A program made the position numbers and the translations under genes. From Verrucomicrobiota bacterium (GTDB lineage: Bacteria; Verrucomicrobiota; Verrucomicrobiia; Chthoniobacterales; UBA10450), in assembly GCA_003218475.1 (NCBI GenBank), contig QHNR01000049.1, forward strand, positions 1 through 36,117: 36,117 nt of DNA, given 5' to 3'. Positions 16,625 to 25,351 of the stretch are shown here, in pieces. The first letter of the stretch is position 1; each line of letters starts with the position of its first letter. Under the pieces are notes generated by a model that did not search any database, was not told where the DNA came from, and saw nothing but the letters and a program-made list of their open reading frames with translations.

Positions 16625-16651
16625 GATGCGCGCGTTAAAACTGCGCGCATC
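16625..16651. terminator. Hairpin between convergent genes (candidate terminator)
   Basis: GATGCGCGC (16625-16633) pairs with GCGCGCATC (16643-16651), a 9-bp perfect stem with a 9-base loop. It lies 29 bases after the restored stop of the unknown gene and 58 bases before the stop of the convergent TIGR04073-like gene. No T-run follows on either strand, so factor-independent termination is uncertain. Confidence 0.4.
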
Positions 16652-16708
16652 GGACAAAGCAGCCGCTTAAGTCATCCGAGTACGCACCAGGTTCGATGAA
16701 AGCGAGTA

Positions 16709-17128
16709 CTAATTGAAATCTTGGTGCGAATCGCGCACGTAAGGATATTTCGACTCGTTACCCACCTCAGGCGGAAATTCGGGATAACCGGCATGAATGT
16801 AAGGAATGTCTGGCGGCAGAATGGGGTAATAGCTTTCCCGCCAAATTGGAAACGGAAATGTCAAAATCTCGATTAAACCAGCCACGTGTCGTGTCGCTGA
16901 GCGTCCCAGGCCGCGCACAACACCATAACTAGCCCCCGCGGAATTACCTTCTGTTTGGTTGACCTGGTTAACCGTCACAAAAAAGTCAGTCGGAGCCCAG
17001 ACGAAATTCGAAAGACCGCGACCAAGCTTGCGCGTTGGCCCATAATCGTTCGAAGGCGGGTCTTGAATATCGGCTAAGGCACCGCTGGCAAGTCCAGCGA
17101 CCGCTGCGAGGGAAAGGATGGTTTTCAT
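16709..17128 (-). CDS. Secreted protein resembling exosortase-associated TIGR04073 family
   Basis: A 139-residue protein from the ATG at 17128, with a signal peptide MKTILSLAAVAGLASGALAD. The mature part contains two related motifs, RKLGRGLSNFVWAPTDFF and GVVRGLGRSATRHVAGLIEI. The R/K-LGRG-L-N pattern followed by an amphipathic helix matches the exosortase-system-associated small protein family (TIGR04073) common in Verrucomicrobiota. It probably acts in the periplasm or outer membrane; its function is unknown. The frame continues upstream to 17419, but that part overlaps the TerC gene antisense-like and is not protein-like. The family call is from memory of the motif. Confidence 0.7.
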   Translation of the reverse strand: MKTILSLAAVAGLASGALADIQDPPSNDYGPTRKLGRGLSNFVWAPTDFFVTVNQVNQTEGNSAGASYGVVRGLGRSATRHVAGLIEILTFPFPIWRESYYPILPPDIPYIHAGYPEFPPEVGNESKYPYVRDSHQDFN

Positions 17129-17175
17129 AGGCACTCGAAACCAGTTAAACGATTCCGAACAGCGAAAGCAACACT

Positions 17176-18126
17176 TTATTTTTGGCCTTCGTCTGCGATG
17201 CGGGGCTGTGTCTTTAACATCGAAATACCGATCGTGATCCCGAGAATGAGTACGATGATCCCGAGTGAAAGGCTCCTCGGCAGGGGTAAAAGATCCGCGA
17301 TAATCATTTTCAAGCCGACAAAGGCGAGCACGAATGCAAGTCCTGTTCGCAAGTAAATAAAGCGATCCATCAAGCCGGCTAAGAGGAAATAGAGCGACCG
17401 CAGGCCGAGAATGGCGCAAATATTTGAGGTATAAGCAACAAATTGATCGCGCGTAATCGCCAGTACCGCGGGAATCGAATCGATGGCAAAGATCAGGTCC
17501 GTAGTCTCGATCACGATCATGGCTAGAGCGAGTGGCGTGAACATCCAGCGGCCATCCAGGCGCACATGAAAATGTTCATCATAGTAATCGCGCGTGATCG
17601 GAAGGACCCGACGGCACGTTCGCAACAGCCAACCCTCAGTAAGATCGCGCGCGGCGTGTTTCTTGAAAAGCATTCGCGCTGCGGTGATAAGCAACAACGC
17701 ACCGAACAAATAAAGGACAAAATGAAAGCGCTCCACCAGCGCGATACCGCACAAGATCATTGTGCCACGCATGATGAGCGCCCCGATGATTCCCCAGACC
17801 AGGACGCGACGTTGTGCGAGCGGAGGAACCCGAAAATGCGCGAAGATCAGTACAAACACAAAAATGTTGTCCATGCTCAGGGAATATTCGATGAGATAGC
17901 CGGTCAGAAAATCGAGGCCGTGATGGGGTCCCTTGATACGCCAGACCAACGCATTAAATCCCAGCGACACGAGCACCCAGATCACGGTCCGCTGAAGCGC
18001 GGCACGCATGCTCAATTCGCGACCGCGCCGCTTGGAACTAAAGAGGTCGATGCCTAATGCAATGAAGACGCCGATGTGAAACGCGATCCAAACCCACAGC
18101 GGTGCTCCAGCGATCGTCTTGCGCAT
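17176..18126 (-). CDS. alx: TerC/Alx-family metal (manganese) exporter
   Basis: A 316-residue membrane protein with about nine helices. It shows the family's two conserved acidic motifs, YSLSMDNIFVF and DLIFAIDSIPAVLAI, and the loop YYDEHFHVRLDGRWMFTPL seen in Alx-type members. Bacterial TerC/Alx proteins export Mn2+ or metallate secreted proteins. I start at the ATG at 18126 (MRKTIAGAPLWVW), which aligns with family N-termini. The frame up to 18216 covers the hairpin-rich leader and is not typical. The gene is divergent from the GreA-like gene. A long-range inverted repeat in its leader (18178-18287) could be regulatory. Confidence 0.88.
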   Translation of the reverse strand: MRKTIAGAPLWVWIAFHIGVFIALGIDLFSSKRRGRELSMRAALQRTVIWVLVSLGFNALVWRIKGPHHGLDFLTGYLIEYSLSMDNIFVFVLIFAHFRVPPLAQRRVLVWGIIGALIMRGTMILCGIALVERFHFVLYLFGALLLITAARMLFKKHAARDLTEGWLLRTCRRVLPITRDYYDEHFHVRLDGRWMFTPLALAMIVIETTDLIFAIDSIPAVLAITRDQFVAYTSNICAILGLRSLYFLLAGLMDRFIYLRTGLAFVLAFVGLKMIIADLLPLPRSLSLGIIVLILGITIGISMLKTQPRIADEGQK

Positions 18127-18177
18127 GAGAACATCGAAGTGAGAAACGACCGAAAACGAAATGCTCGTCGTCACGGC

Positions 18178-18287
18178 GGGCAGGTTTTCATGCCGCGAGG
18201 CATGCGGCAATCGCAAATTGCACGTGTCCCATTCATCTCATGAACCTATGGCGTATCCGCTATGAGGTGATATTGTCTCCCCTGCCC
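18178..18287 (-). promoter_or_regulatory. Structured leader upstream of terC/alx
   Basis: On the minus strand GGGCAGG (18287-18281) can pair with CCTGCCC (18184-18178), closing a multi-stem region. Inside it are CTCAT/ATGAG and the perfect hairpin CATGCC-TCGC-GGCATG (18204-18189). The GGGGAG just inside the closing stem and the neighbouring TerC gene recall the yybP-ykoY manganese riboswitch, but its other conserved loops are not found. Treat this as a candidate structured RNA only. Confidence 0.3.
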
Positions 18288-18291
18288 AAAA

Positions 18292-20001
18292 ATGGATGCT
18301 GAGTTACAAAAGCTTGTCGAATCGGGGAAGCTCACCTCCAAAGCCACCGAGCAACTGGAAAAACTAAGGCCGGGCACATTTTGTCTCCATAAAAGTTGGG
18401 GATTCGGCCGCGTACGCGGATGGAACCTGCTCCTCAATCAGATTGAAATCGATTTCGCAAGCAAAAAGTCCCATGCCATGCAGGTTCAGTACGCGGCGGA
18501 GAATCTTAAGCCTCTCGCGCCTGAGCATTTTCTTACCCGCAAGGCGACGGATCTCGCCGCGATTAAGAATTTGGCAAGGGAGGACCCTGTCGCGCTGGTC
18601 CGAAATATTGTGGAAAGTTTGGACGGCAAAGCTACCACCCAGCAGATCGGTGAATGGCTGATAGGCGATGTTTTCATCGAGGCGGAATGGAAACGCTGGT
18701 GGGAATCAACCAAGAAGGCGCTGAAGGCGAGCGGCGCTTTTTCTATCCCCGCAAAAAAAACCGAGCCGATCCAAATTCGCGGCGAAGGCGTATCGCACGC
18801 TGAGGAGCTGATCGCCGCTTTCAACAAAGCGCGACAGCCGAAAGAACAAATCGCGGCCTTCGAGCAGATCATAAAATTTCACGAGCAATTCAAGGAGCCT
18901 GACAAACAGCTTCAACCCATCATTGTCGCCATCGAGAACACAGCAGTGCGCAACCAGAGAATGCATCCTGAGCTCGCGTTCGTGTTCATCATCGCGCGGG
19001 ACGATTTGGTTGGGCGCGTCCCGTCTCTGCACACAACCCATATCGGCCTGACCCTTTCAAAACTAATTCTCGAGGAAGAAAACCGTTTGACATCAATCCT
19101 GCCCAAATTGCCGGCGGCAAAAGAGAAAAGAATCTTGCAAGCGTTGCCGTCGGCGCTTGGTCCGCGCTGGACGGAGCGCGCCTTAAATTGGATGCAAGGC
19201 AGTCACGGCCGCATGGTCGCACAGATTCCGCGCCTCTTAAGCGAAGCCGGCCAACATGCCGAGCTTCGGACAGTCCTGGAACGAAGCATTCGCGAACATT
19301 CGGCCACGAGCGAGATGCTCGCCTGGTTATGTAGTGAACGGGAAAGCTGGAGTGAGCTCATTACGCCAGATTTGCTCAGTGCGATTTTGTCTGCGCTGGA
19401 ACGCGAACAGCACAACGCTCCTGGTCGTGCCAGCAAGTTACAGCGCGCCCTGGTCGACGACCGCCAATTGCTTGGCGAGATTTTTACAAACGCAGATGTC
19501 GGTCTCGCGCGCGATGCGATGCGGCGGCTCCAGTTGAGCCCGCTGTTTGACGAGTTGACGAAACGCTCCTTATTGGCGCGGATCGTGAAAGTCTATCCAG
19601 AACTGGAAAGCGTGATCACAGGCGCGCAACCACAGGAAAGGGCTGCACCACTTATCGTTTCCTGGAGCAGCTTGGAAAAACGCGAGGCCGAATACGAAGA
19701 GCTCGTGAAAACAAAAATTCCAGAGAACAGCAGGGAGATCGCGCTCGCCAGGTCGTATGGCGATCTGAGCGAGAACTTTGAATTTAAAGCGGCGAAGCAA
19801 ATGCAAAGCGTCCTGATGCGGCGCAAGGCAGAGCTCGAACAAATGCTGCACCATGCGCGCGGGACTTCCTTTGAGAATCCCGACACCTCGCGCGTTTCCA
19901 TCGGTACAATCGTGACACTGCGCAACGCAGTGACAAACAGCGAAGAAACGTACACCGTCCTCGGCGCGTGGGACGGCAACCCCGATCGCCACATTATTTG
20001 A
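18292..20001 (+). CDS. greA: GreA-like transcript cleavage factor with long N-terminal extension and short C-terminus
   Basis: A 569-residue protein. Residues 1-450 are a helical extension resembling that of the large chlamydial GreA. It starts with a small domain containing KSWGFGRVRGWN. From about residue 455 comes the GreA coiled coil, whose tip keeps the acidic pair in YGDLSENFEFKAAKQM. These residues hold the catalytic Mg2+ in GreA. The FKBP-like C-terminal domain starts (SIGTIVTLRN, YTVLGAWDGNPDRHII) but stops at a TGA about 25 residues short of the usual end. The factor would rescue backtracked RNA polymerase. Whether the short end is native or a recent nonsense or frameshift mutation is open. 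The 246 bases after it hold no gene I can support. Confidence 0.85.
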   Translation: MDAELQKLVESGKLTSKATEQLEKLRPGTFCLHKSWGFGRVRGWNLLLNQIEIDFASKKSHAMQVQYAAENLKPLAPEHFLTRKATDLAAIKNLAREDPVALVRNIVESLDGKATTQQIGEWLIGDVFIEAEWKRWWESTKKALKASGAFSIPAKKTEPIQIRGEGVSHAEELIAAFNKARQPKEQIAAFEQIIKFHEQFKEPDKQLQPIIVAIENTAVRNQRMHPELAFVFIIARDDLVGRVPSLHTTHIGLTLSKLILEEENRLTSILPKLPAAKEKRILQALPSALGPRWTERALNWMQGSHGRMVAQIPRLLSEAGQHAELRTVLERSIREHSATSEMLAWLCSERESWSELITPDLLSAILSALEREQHNAPGRASKLQRALVDDRQLLGEIFTNADVGLARDAMRRLQLSPLFDELTKRSLLARIVKVYPELESVITGAQPQERAAPLIVSWSSLEKREAEYEELVKTKIPENSREIALARSYGDLSENFEFKAAKQMQSVLMRRKAELEQMLHHARGTSFENPDTSRVSIGTIVTLRNAVTNSEETYTVLGAWDGNPDRHII

Positions 20002-20247
20002 CGACGACGGCACTCAATTTACAATCACTTCAATCCAAGCCGCGCCGCCGGACCGGACGCCTGCAACAAATCTTCCAGACGAATCTGCCGTTGAAGCGGC
20101 AGTGGCTGACTAATCGGCCAAAAATCTGGCAGCGCGCGCGCCTCGCGTGCTAATGCCAGTCCAGCTCAGACCGATCGCGCCTTCGCGATTGCCGCTTTTC
20201 TTTTGGCGACACCGACCGCCGATCGAGCAAGCCGCCGTCCACAGCGA

Positions 20248-21000
20248 TTAAATCAGTAATTCGTAGGAGAGAATGCTCAGGCAATAGATTGCCGCCGTTT
20301 CTACTCGCAGAATGATTGGCCCCAGCGTGATCGGCTGGCATCCATGGCGACGCGCGAGCGAAAGTTCCGCAGGCGTAAAATCGCCTTCGGGCCCAATAAG
20401 CATCAGCACGCTGCGAGGGCGGTGTTCATGTTCTCTCGAATAATCTGCCAGGATCTTCTTAAGGTGTTGCGCGTCAGGCTGGAGTGATCCGATCAGCCGA
20501 AGATCGAACGATTCCTCTGAAGCCATAGAAAATAATTCTGCTAATTTTCTCGGCGTATGTACGCGCGGCAGCCAGTTCTGACCGCATTGCTTGGCCGCTT
20601 CAATCGCGACCTGCTGCCATTTCGACTGTTTTTGCGCGGCGGTTTCGGAATCGACCTGCACAATCGTCCGGTCGGAAATGATCGGCGCAATTTCGGCTGA
20701 GCCAATCTCCACAGCCTTTTGCACGATCAGCTCCATATTTTTCCCTTTTGGAATCGCTTGTCCGAGAACAATCCGGCACTGAAGCGGCGGCGTTTCAGCT
20801 TCGTGCAATTTTCGCAGTCTGATTTCGTCGTCGCTAAGATCGGCAATTTCCGCAGTGCTTTCGCGTCCTTGTCCATTGAATAACACCAGCTTGTCCCCAA
20901 CTCTCATGCGCAGAACGTCGCGCGCGTGGTGCGCTTCGGGACCCACTAACGTAGGCGTGGCTGGGTTCCAATTCTCGGGGCAGATGTAAAAGCGATACAT
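20248..21000 (-). CDS. rsmE: 16S rRNA (uracil(1498)-N(3))-methyltransferase
   Basis: A 250-residue SPOUT-fold methyltransferase methylating N3 of U1498 in 16S rRNA. The start MYRFYICPE (ATG at 21000) and the N-terminal PUA-like region (HHARDVLRMRVGDKLVLFNG) are typical. SPOUT knot motifs follow: IPKGKNMELIVQKAVEIG, LMLIGPEGDFTPAEL and LGPIILRVETAA, where Ile replaces the usual Arg in LG-R-ILR. It lies 62 bp downstream of the HMG-CoA lyase-like gene, the last gene of the STAS-to-rsmE run. Confidence 0.95.
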   Translation of the reverse strand: MYRFYICPENWNPATPTLVGPEAHHARDVLRMRVGDKLVLFNGQGRESTAEIADLSDDEIRLRKLHEAETPPLQCRIVLGQAIPKGKNMELIVQKAVEIGSAEIAPIISDRTIVQVDSETAAQKQSKWQQVAIEAAKQCGQNWLPRVHTPRKLAELFSMASEESFDLRLIGSLQPDAQHLKKILADYSREHEHRPRSVLMLIGPEGDFTPAELSLARRHGCQPITLGPIILRVETAAIYCLSILSYELLI

Positions 21001-21062
21001 AGGCGTGGGTGAAATGAAGCAGTTGTGACCCACGGGACTCATGTGACCCATGGCACAACTTG

Positions 21063-21926
21063 TTATTGGTAGTTAGACCCAATCAGTGAATTCAGTGCCA
21101 CCACGTTCGCCAAAGATTTGCCTATCGGTAGCTCTACACCTCTCTCTTGAAGCGCTGCGAGCACCGTTTCGGTGGGAATGTTTCCGACCAGCGCGTCCTG
21201 CGCGAATGGACATCCGCCAAGACCGCCGATAGCAGAATCAAAACGGCGGCAACCCGCATCGTAGGCTGCTAGCACTTTTGCTGCTGCTGTATCGGGTGCG
21301 CTGTGAAGATGCACGCCGATGTCGTAATCGGCGTGTTGCTTCGTGACCGACTGGACCATGCTGTGAATCAGATCAGGGCCAGCAACTCCAACGGTGTCAG
21401 CCAGCGAAATCGACCGGATACCAATCGCGGCCAGTTTCTCTACTGCCTCGCACACCTCATCTTCATTCCACGGATCGCCGTATGGATTCCCGAACGCCAT
21501 CGAAATGTAAGCAACGATACCAAGCCTCGCGTTGTCAGCCTTGCTTTTGATCGATTCCAGCACTTTGTAGCAATCTTCGAGTGTCTGGTTTTGATTTTTG
21601 CGCAGAAATGTCTCAGAGATTGAACAGGGATAACCCAGAGTCGTAACTGCTTTCATTGCCATGGCGCGCTCGGCGCCTTTCTCATTCACCACAATGCCGA
21701 TGATTTCGACGTCGTCTGGCCGATCGATTTGCTCCAGCACCTTCTCGCTATCGGCCATTTGCGGGACGGCTTTAGGAGAAACAAAGCTTACGGCATCGAT
21801 GTGCTTGAACCCCGCTGTTATCAACGCGCTGAGATAGCGCGCCTTCAGTTCTGTCGGGATTTGCCGGTTGAGACCCTGCCAGGCATCACGTGGGCATTCG
21901 ATTAATTTGACCGTTTTGCGAACCAC
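21063..21926 (-). CDS. mvaB: Hydroxymethylglutaryl-CoA lyase-like enzyme
   Basis: A 287-residue TIM-barrel aldolase of the HMGL/DRE-TIM family. HMG-CoA lyase splits HMG-CoA into acetyl-CoA and acetoacetate at the end of leucine breakdown. The motifs are ECPRDAWQG (catalytic Arg and Asp; authentic lyases usually read GPRDGLQ), SFVSPKAVPQMAD, the metal ligands GVHLHSAPDT, and the signature GGLGGCPFAQDALVGNIPTE with the catalytic Cys. The start is GTG at 21926, with GGAG seven bases upstream, and follows dnaJ after 15 bases. The Trp for Gly after the Arg-Asp pair means a related acyl-CoA lyase cannot be excluded. Confidence 0.85.
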   Translation of the reverse strand: MVRKTVKLIECPRDAWQGLNRQIPTELKARYLSALITAGFKHIDAVSFVSPKAVPQMADSEKVLEQIDRPDDVEIIGIVVNEKGAERAMAMKAVTTLGYPCSISETFLRKNQNQTLEDCYKVLESIKSKADNARLGIVAYISMAFGNPYGDPWNEDEVCEAVEKLAAIGIRSISLADTVGVAGPDLIHSMVQSVTKQHADYDIGVHLHSAPDTAAAKVLAAYDAGCRRFDSAIGGLGGCPFAQDALVGNIPTETVLAALQERGVELPIGKSLANVVALNSLIGSNYQ

Positions 21927-21941
21927 GGAAATCTCCGCCGC

Positions 21942-23087
21942 TTACTTGAAGAATTCCTTCGCGCGTTCGAAGAAACTTTTGCGCATTGGAGTGTTTTCGT
22001 CGCCGCAAAGCGCTGCAAATTCCTCGAGCTTGCGACGCTGCTCCGCGTTCAAGTGCGACGGTACCTCGACGATGAGACGCGCGAACAAATCACCATGCCC
22101 GCGGCCGTTGACGTTCACGATGCCTTTGCCGCGCATTTTGAACATTTGTCCACTTTGTGTGCCCGCTGGCACTTTGAGATGCGCTTTGCCTTCCAAAGTC
22201 GGCACATCAATCTCGCCGCCTAGAGCCGCAATAGAAAATGGGATTGGCACCCCGCAATACAGATCATCACTTTCACGCTGAAATATTTTGTGTTCCTTGA
22301 CGTGGATGACCACATAAAGATCGCCTGGCGGAGCGCCCCCGATGCCGGCCTCGCCATTGCCTAACGACCGCAGGCGGGTGCCTTCTCTGATTCCAGCGGG
22401 AATTTGAAGCTTGATTCGGCTCAATTTTTCCACGCGTCCCTCGCCGCGGCAATTTTGGCACGGCTTTTCAATGATCTCACCGGCTCCGTGACACCTGGGA
22501 CATGTTTGCGAAATGTGAAAAAAACCACGCGAACTGACGACCTGACCGCGGCCACCGCAAGTGGAACAGCTGATCCTGCGCGAGCCTGGTTCAGCGCCGC
22601 TGCCCTGGCATTTATCACATGTGTCCAGTTTCGAGATCTCAATCTGCTTTTCCACTCCAAAAGCCGCCTCCTCCAGTTTGATTTCCATGTCATAGCGCGA
22701 ATCTGAACCGCGGCGTCGATCTTCTGTCCGTGCGCCACCGCCACCGCCGAAGAAGGTCTCGAAGATTCCACCGCCAAATCCGCCGCCGCCGAAAACTTCG
22801 CGGAAAATCTCGAACGGATCATGGAAAGCACCGCGTCCAAATCCGGCGCCACCGGGAGCGAACGCTGCGTGACCAAAGCGATCGTAGGCCGCGCGTTTGT
22901 CCGCGTCCATCAGGACATCGTACGCTTCGCCTAACTCCTTGAACTTTTCTTCTGCGTGCGGGTCGTCCGGATTTTTGTCAGGGTGAAACTTGACCGCGAG
23001 TTTGCGATAGGCGCGTTTCACCTCCTCATCGCTGGCGCTTCGTCCAACGCCCAGCACTTCGTAGTAATCGCGTTTCTCAGTTGCCAT
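21942..23087 (-). CDS. dnaJ: Chaperone DnaJ
   Basis: A 381-residue type I Hsp40 and co-chaperone of DnaK. The J domain (RDYYEVLGV) has the HPD triad in [11 protein letters not shown] Gly/Phe-rich region (about 75-125) contains many GGG runs. Four CxxCxGxG zinc motifs follow ([32 protein letters not shown]). The C-terminal substrate-binding domains end at the stop at 21942. I start at the ATG at 23087 (MATEKRDYY); the frame reaching 23138 adds residues not found in DnaJ. It lies 57 bp downstream of grpE. DnaK itself is not in the window. Confidence 0.97.
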   Translation of the reverse strand: MATEKRDYYEVLGVGRSASDEEVKRAYRKLAVKFHPDKNPDDPHAEEKFKELGEAYDVLMDADKRAAYDRFGHAAFAPGGAGFGRGAFHDPFEIFREVFGGGGFGGGIFETFFGGGGGARTEDRRRGSDSRYDMEIKLEEAAFGVEKQIEISKLDTCDKCQGSGAEPGSRRISCSTCGGRGQVVSSRGFFHISQTCPRCHGAGEIIEKPCQNCRGEGRVEKLSRIKLQIPAGIREGTRLRSLGNGEAGIGGAPPGDLYVVIHVKEHKIFQRESDDLYCGVPIPFSIAALGGEIDVPTLEGKAHLKVPAGTQSGQMFKMRGKGIVNVNGRGHGDLFARLIVEVPSHLNAEQRRKLEEFAALCGDENTPMRKSFFERAKEFFK

Positions 23088-23144
23088 GTGGCCGACAAGT
23101 CGTGCGTGACCTATGCGATTGGGGGCCGCAGCAAGCAAGCAGGC

Positions 23145-23720
23145 TCACCTTTTTGCCGGCCCGCTGGAAACCACAACTTTCGCAGGCCGAAGCAATCGGT
23201 CTTTAATTCGATAACCACGACGGACCTGGCGGAGCACGGTGCCTTCGGGAACTTCGTCGCTCGGCTCGTGTGCGATTGCTTCGTGCAGGTTTGGATCGAA
23301 TCGTTTGCCTTCGGCTTCGATCGGTTGCAGCCCATTTTCTGCGAGCAAATCGTTCAGTTGTTTCTGGACGAGAACCATTCCGGAATAAATCGGGGATTGT
23401 TCCCCCTGCTCTTTAGCGGCTGCGAGACCAAGCTCAAAATTATCGATAATTGCGACCAACCGCTGGAGTAACGAGTTGTTCGCGTACTTGATTGCTTCTT
23501 CCTTTGCGCGCGCGCAGCGCTTTTTGTAATTCTCGAAGTCCGCCTGGCTGCGCAGCGCGAGATCGCGGAACCGGTCTAGATCGGCTTGTAAGCCGGCCAT
23601 TGGATCTTCCGCTTCAGATTCCTCGCGCCCAGCTGCGGGCGCTCCGGATGAAGGCGTATGTTTTGCCGGGCGTGATTCCGTCATTTCTTTGTTTTGTTCA
23701 GCAACAGGAATTTTTTTCAT
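23145..23720 (-). CDS. grpE: Nucleotide exchange factor GrpE
   Basis: A 191-residue protein that exchanges ADP for ATP on DnaK. A disordered acidic N-terminus (about 1-45) leads to the long dimerising coiled coil (LQADLDRFRDLALRSQADF, ENYKKR). The C-terminal beta domain has the family signature FDPNLHEAIAHEPSDEVPEG and VLRQVRRGYRIKDRLLRPAKV. Its ATG overlaps the stop of the preceding SpoIIE phosphatase by four bases (ATGA), so the chaperone gene is translationally coupled to a stress-signalling phosphatase. No CIRCE element was seen nearby. Confidence 0.96.
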   Translation of the reverse strand: MKKIPVAEQNKEMTESRPAKHTPSSGAPAAGREESEAEDPMAGLQADLDRFRDLALRSQADFENYKKRCARAKEEAIKYANNSLLQRLVAIIDNFELGLAAAKEQGEQSPIYSGMVLVQKQLNDLLAENGLQPIEAEGKRFDPNLHEAIAHEPSDEVPEGTVLRQVRRGYRIKDRLLRPAKVVVSSGPAKR

Positions 23721-25153
23721 GTTTTGCGAATCGCAATCAACGTCATGTCATCATTTTGAGGTGCCAGCCCGGTAAAATCGCGCACGTCTTCGATGATTTT
23801 CTTTACGATCGCCTGGGCACTATCTTTCGCGCTGGAGCGAACCGACTGCATCAGGCGATCGACGCCGAATTCATCCCCTTCGGTATTAAGCGCTTCGGTC
23901 ACACCGTCGGTGTAGAGGACGAGGCAATCATCGCGCTCGAGGGAGACGGCGAAGTCAACAGTAAGTCTATCAAACACGCTGCCGCTGTCAATTCCGACGA
24001 CCATGCCCGGCGATTTTACTGGCGCAACAATCTCCGATCGCCGCTGATAAAGTAGCGGCGCGTCGTGTCCCGCGCGAGCGAGGGTAACGCCGTTCCGCTG
24101 ATGATCGAGAATCAGATAGGCCATGCTGATGAACATGTCTTCCTTAATATCGGGGTAAAGCTGACGATTCACTTTTCGTAAGACATCTGCCGGAGAAGGG
24201 TTCCGCGCCGCCTCAGCACGCAACACACTGCGGCAGATCGCCATGATGAGCGATGCGGGGACACCTTTGCCTGAAACGTCCGCGATCGCCACGCCAAGCC
24301 GTACGTCATCCACTTCGATGTAATCGAAATAATCGCCGCTTACCTGGCGGGCCGGCACGTTGATGCCGCTGATCTGAAATCCATCAATGGCTGGCGCTTC
24401 CGACGGGAGCAGAATTCGCTGAATGTCCCGTGCAATCTCAAGATCGTGATCCAGCCGTTTCTTTTCGTTCGCCATCGAATAAATGATGGCGTTGTAGAGC
24501 GCAAAGGCAGATTGCTCAGCTATCGATTTAAAGACGACGAAGTCACCTTGCGAAAACGGTGCACCCATCGGGCCATTGGCGAGCGCCAGGACACCCAGAT
24601 CTTGATCTCCATAGCGAAGCGCTGCCGCCATGATGGATCCACTCCCAAATGCGCTGTCGCGTAACTTCGCCAACTCCGGCGCCTCGGAGAATTCGTCTAA
24701 GCAAACAGATTGGCCTGTTTGCCAGACCCGTCCGACCAGGCCTTCGTCGGGGGTGACTGTATGCAGCCGTAGAAACCTCTCAACAGCGCTGGGAGAGGCG
24801 GCCGCTTGTTGCAAAATGTCCGTCGGAATATCGATTAGCGGCGGACAGCCTTTGGAGATGAAAGCCGGCGTAAGCTTTCCACCAGTACGATCGGTTACGT
24901 AAAGCGCGCCGCCATGCGCATCGAGAATGCGCGTAGCCCCCTCAACGATGAGCCGATGAAGTTCCTGAGGTCGAATCGTCTCTCGAAAGGCTTCGCCAAG
25001 TCCGTGCAGGAAATCGAAAACGAGCGTCTCCTCGACTTGGATCTCCTCATGCGACCGCTCTAACTTGCGAATCCGCTGTCTCTGGAGATAGCTCGTGGCA
25101 ATCCATCCGGCAACGGACGCGACAAGCAGTCCGAGGAGAACAGTCGGCCACAT
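23717..25153 (-). CDS. GAF-SpoIIE (RsbU-type) serine phosphatase
   Basis: A 478-residue protein. An N-terminal membrane helix (WPTVLLGLLVASVAGWIA) is followed by a charged linker and a GAF domain (about 55-225; LHRLIVEGATRILDAHGGAL). A PP2C/SpoIIE phosphatase domain runs from about 245 to the end (RDIQRILLP, SGDYFDYIEVDD, AIADVSGKGVPASL, LYTDGVTEA, NDDMTLIAI). The metal-binding Asp residues are present. Such phosphatases dephosphorylate STAS anti-anti-sigma factors, and a STAS gene lies immediately upstream. A partner-switching stress pathway is likely, although no anti-sigma kinase gene is visible here. It overlaps grpE by four bases. Confidence 0.95.
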   Translation of the reverse strand: MWPTVLLGLLVASVAGWIATSYLQRQRIRKLERSHEEIQVEETLVFDFLHGLGEAFRETIRPQELHRLIVEGATRILDAHGGALYVTDRTGGKLTPAFISKGCPPLIDIPTDILQQAAASPSAVERFLRLHTVTPDEGLVGRVWQTGQSVCLDEFSEAPELAKLRDSAFGSGSIMAAALRYGDQDLGVLALANGPMGAPFSQGDFVVFKSIAEQSAFALYNAIIYSMANEKKRLDHDLEIARDIQRILLPSEAPAIDGFQISGINVPARQVSGDYFDYIEVDDVRLGVAIADVSGKGVPASLIMAICRSVLRAEAARNPSPADVLRKVNRQLYPDIKEDMFISMAYLILDHQRNGVTLARAGHDAPLLYQRRSEIVAPVKSPGMVVGIDSGSVFDRLTVDFAVSLERDDCLVLYTDGVTEALNTEGDEFGVDRLMQSVRSSAKDSAQAIVKKIIEDVRDFTGLAPQNDDMTLIAIRKT

Positions 25154-25168
25154 CGTACAAGGGCCAGC

Positions 25169-25351
25169 TTACTTCGAAGGCGTCTCGCGATGAAGGTCTT
25201 GTCTTAAGAAATCGAGAACGTCCTTAAATCGAAGGAGATTTTCCGGCGCCGCCTCGCAAAGTGCCTCGTGGGCTTCCAGCATCGTTTCTGCCTGCTCGTG
25301 TTTTTGGGCCGCTCGCGACTTGTCTTCCGGACTTTGCTCAAGCGCTCCGCA
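25169..25351 (-). other. In-frame protein-like continuation of the STAS gene after its stop codon
   Basis: Directly after the TAA at 25354-25352 the same frame stays open for 60 codons, ending in TAA at 25171-25169, 15 bases before the phosphatase start. It reads as helical protein: ALEQSPEDKSRAAQKHEQ, then TMLEAHEALCEAAPENLLRF and KDVLDFLRQDL. The only ATG in frame is at 25282. I recall similar TMLEAHEAL-FKDV tails on verrucomicrobial STAS proteins, so this is probably the severed C-terminus of the STAS gene. Alternatively it is a small separate protein, or is reached by stop-codon readthrough. Confidence 0.65.

Noticed and set aside
18127-18291. Canonical yybP-ykoY riboswitch before terC/alx
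   Set aside because: Only the GGGGAG block and a closing stem are present; the other conserved loops were not found.
20002-20247. A small gene or tRNA between the GreA-like gene and rsmE
   Set aside because: Open frames here lack start codons or protein character and no tRNA-like cloverleaf was seen; the stretch appears non-coding.
24446-24902. Plus-strand frames inside the SpoIIE phosphatase gene
   Set aside because: They are antisense shadows of a well-supported minus-strand gene and match no family.
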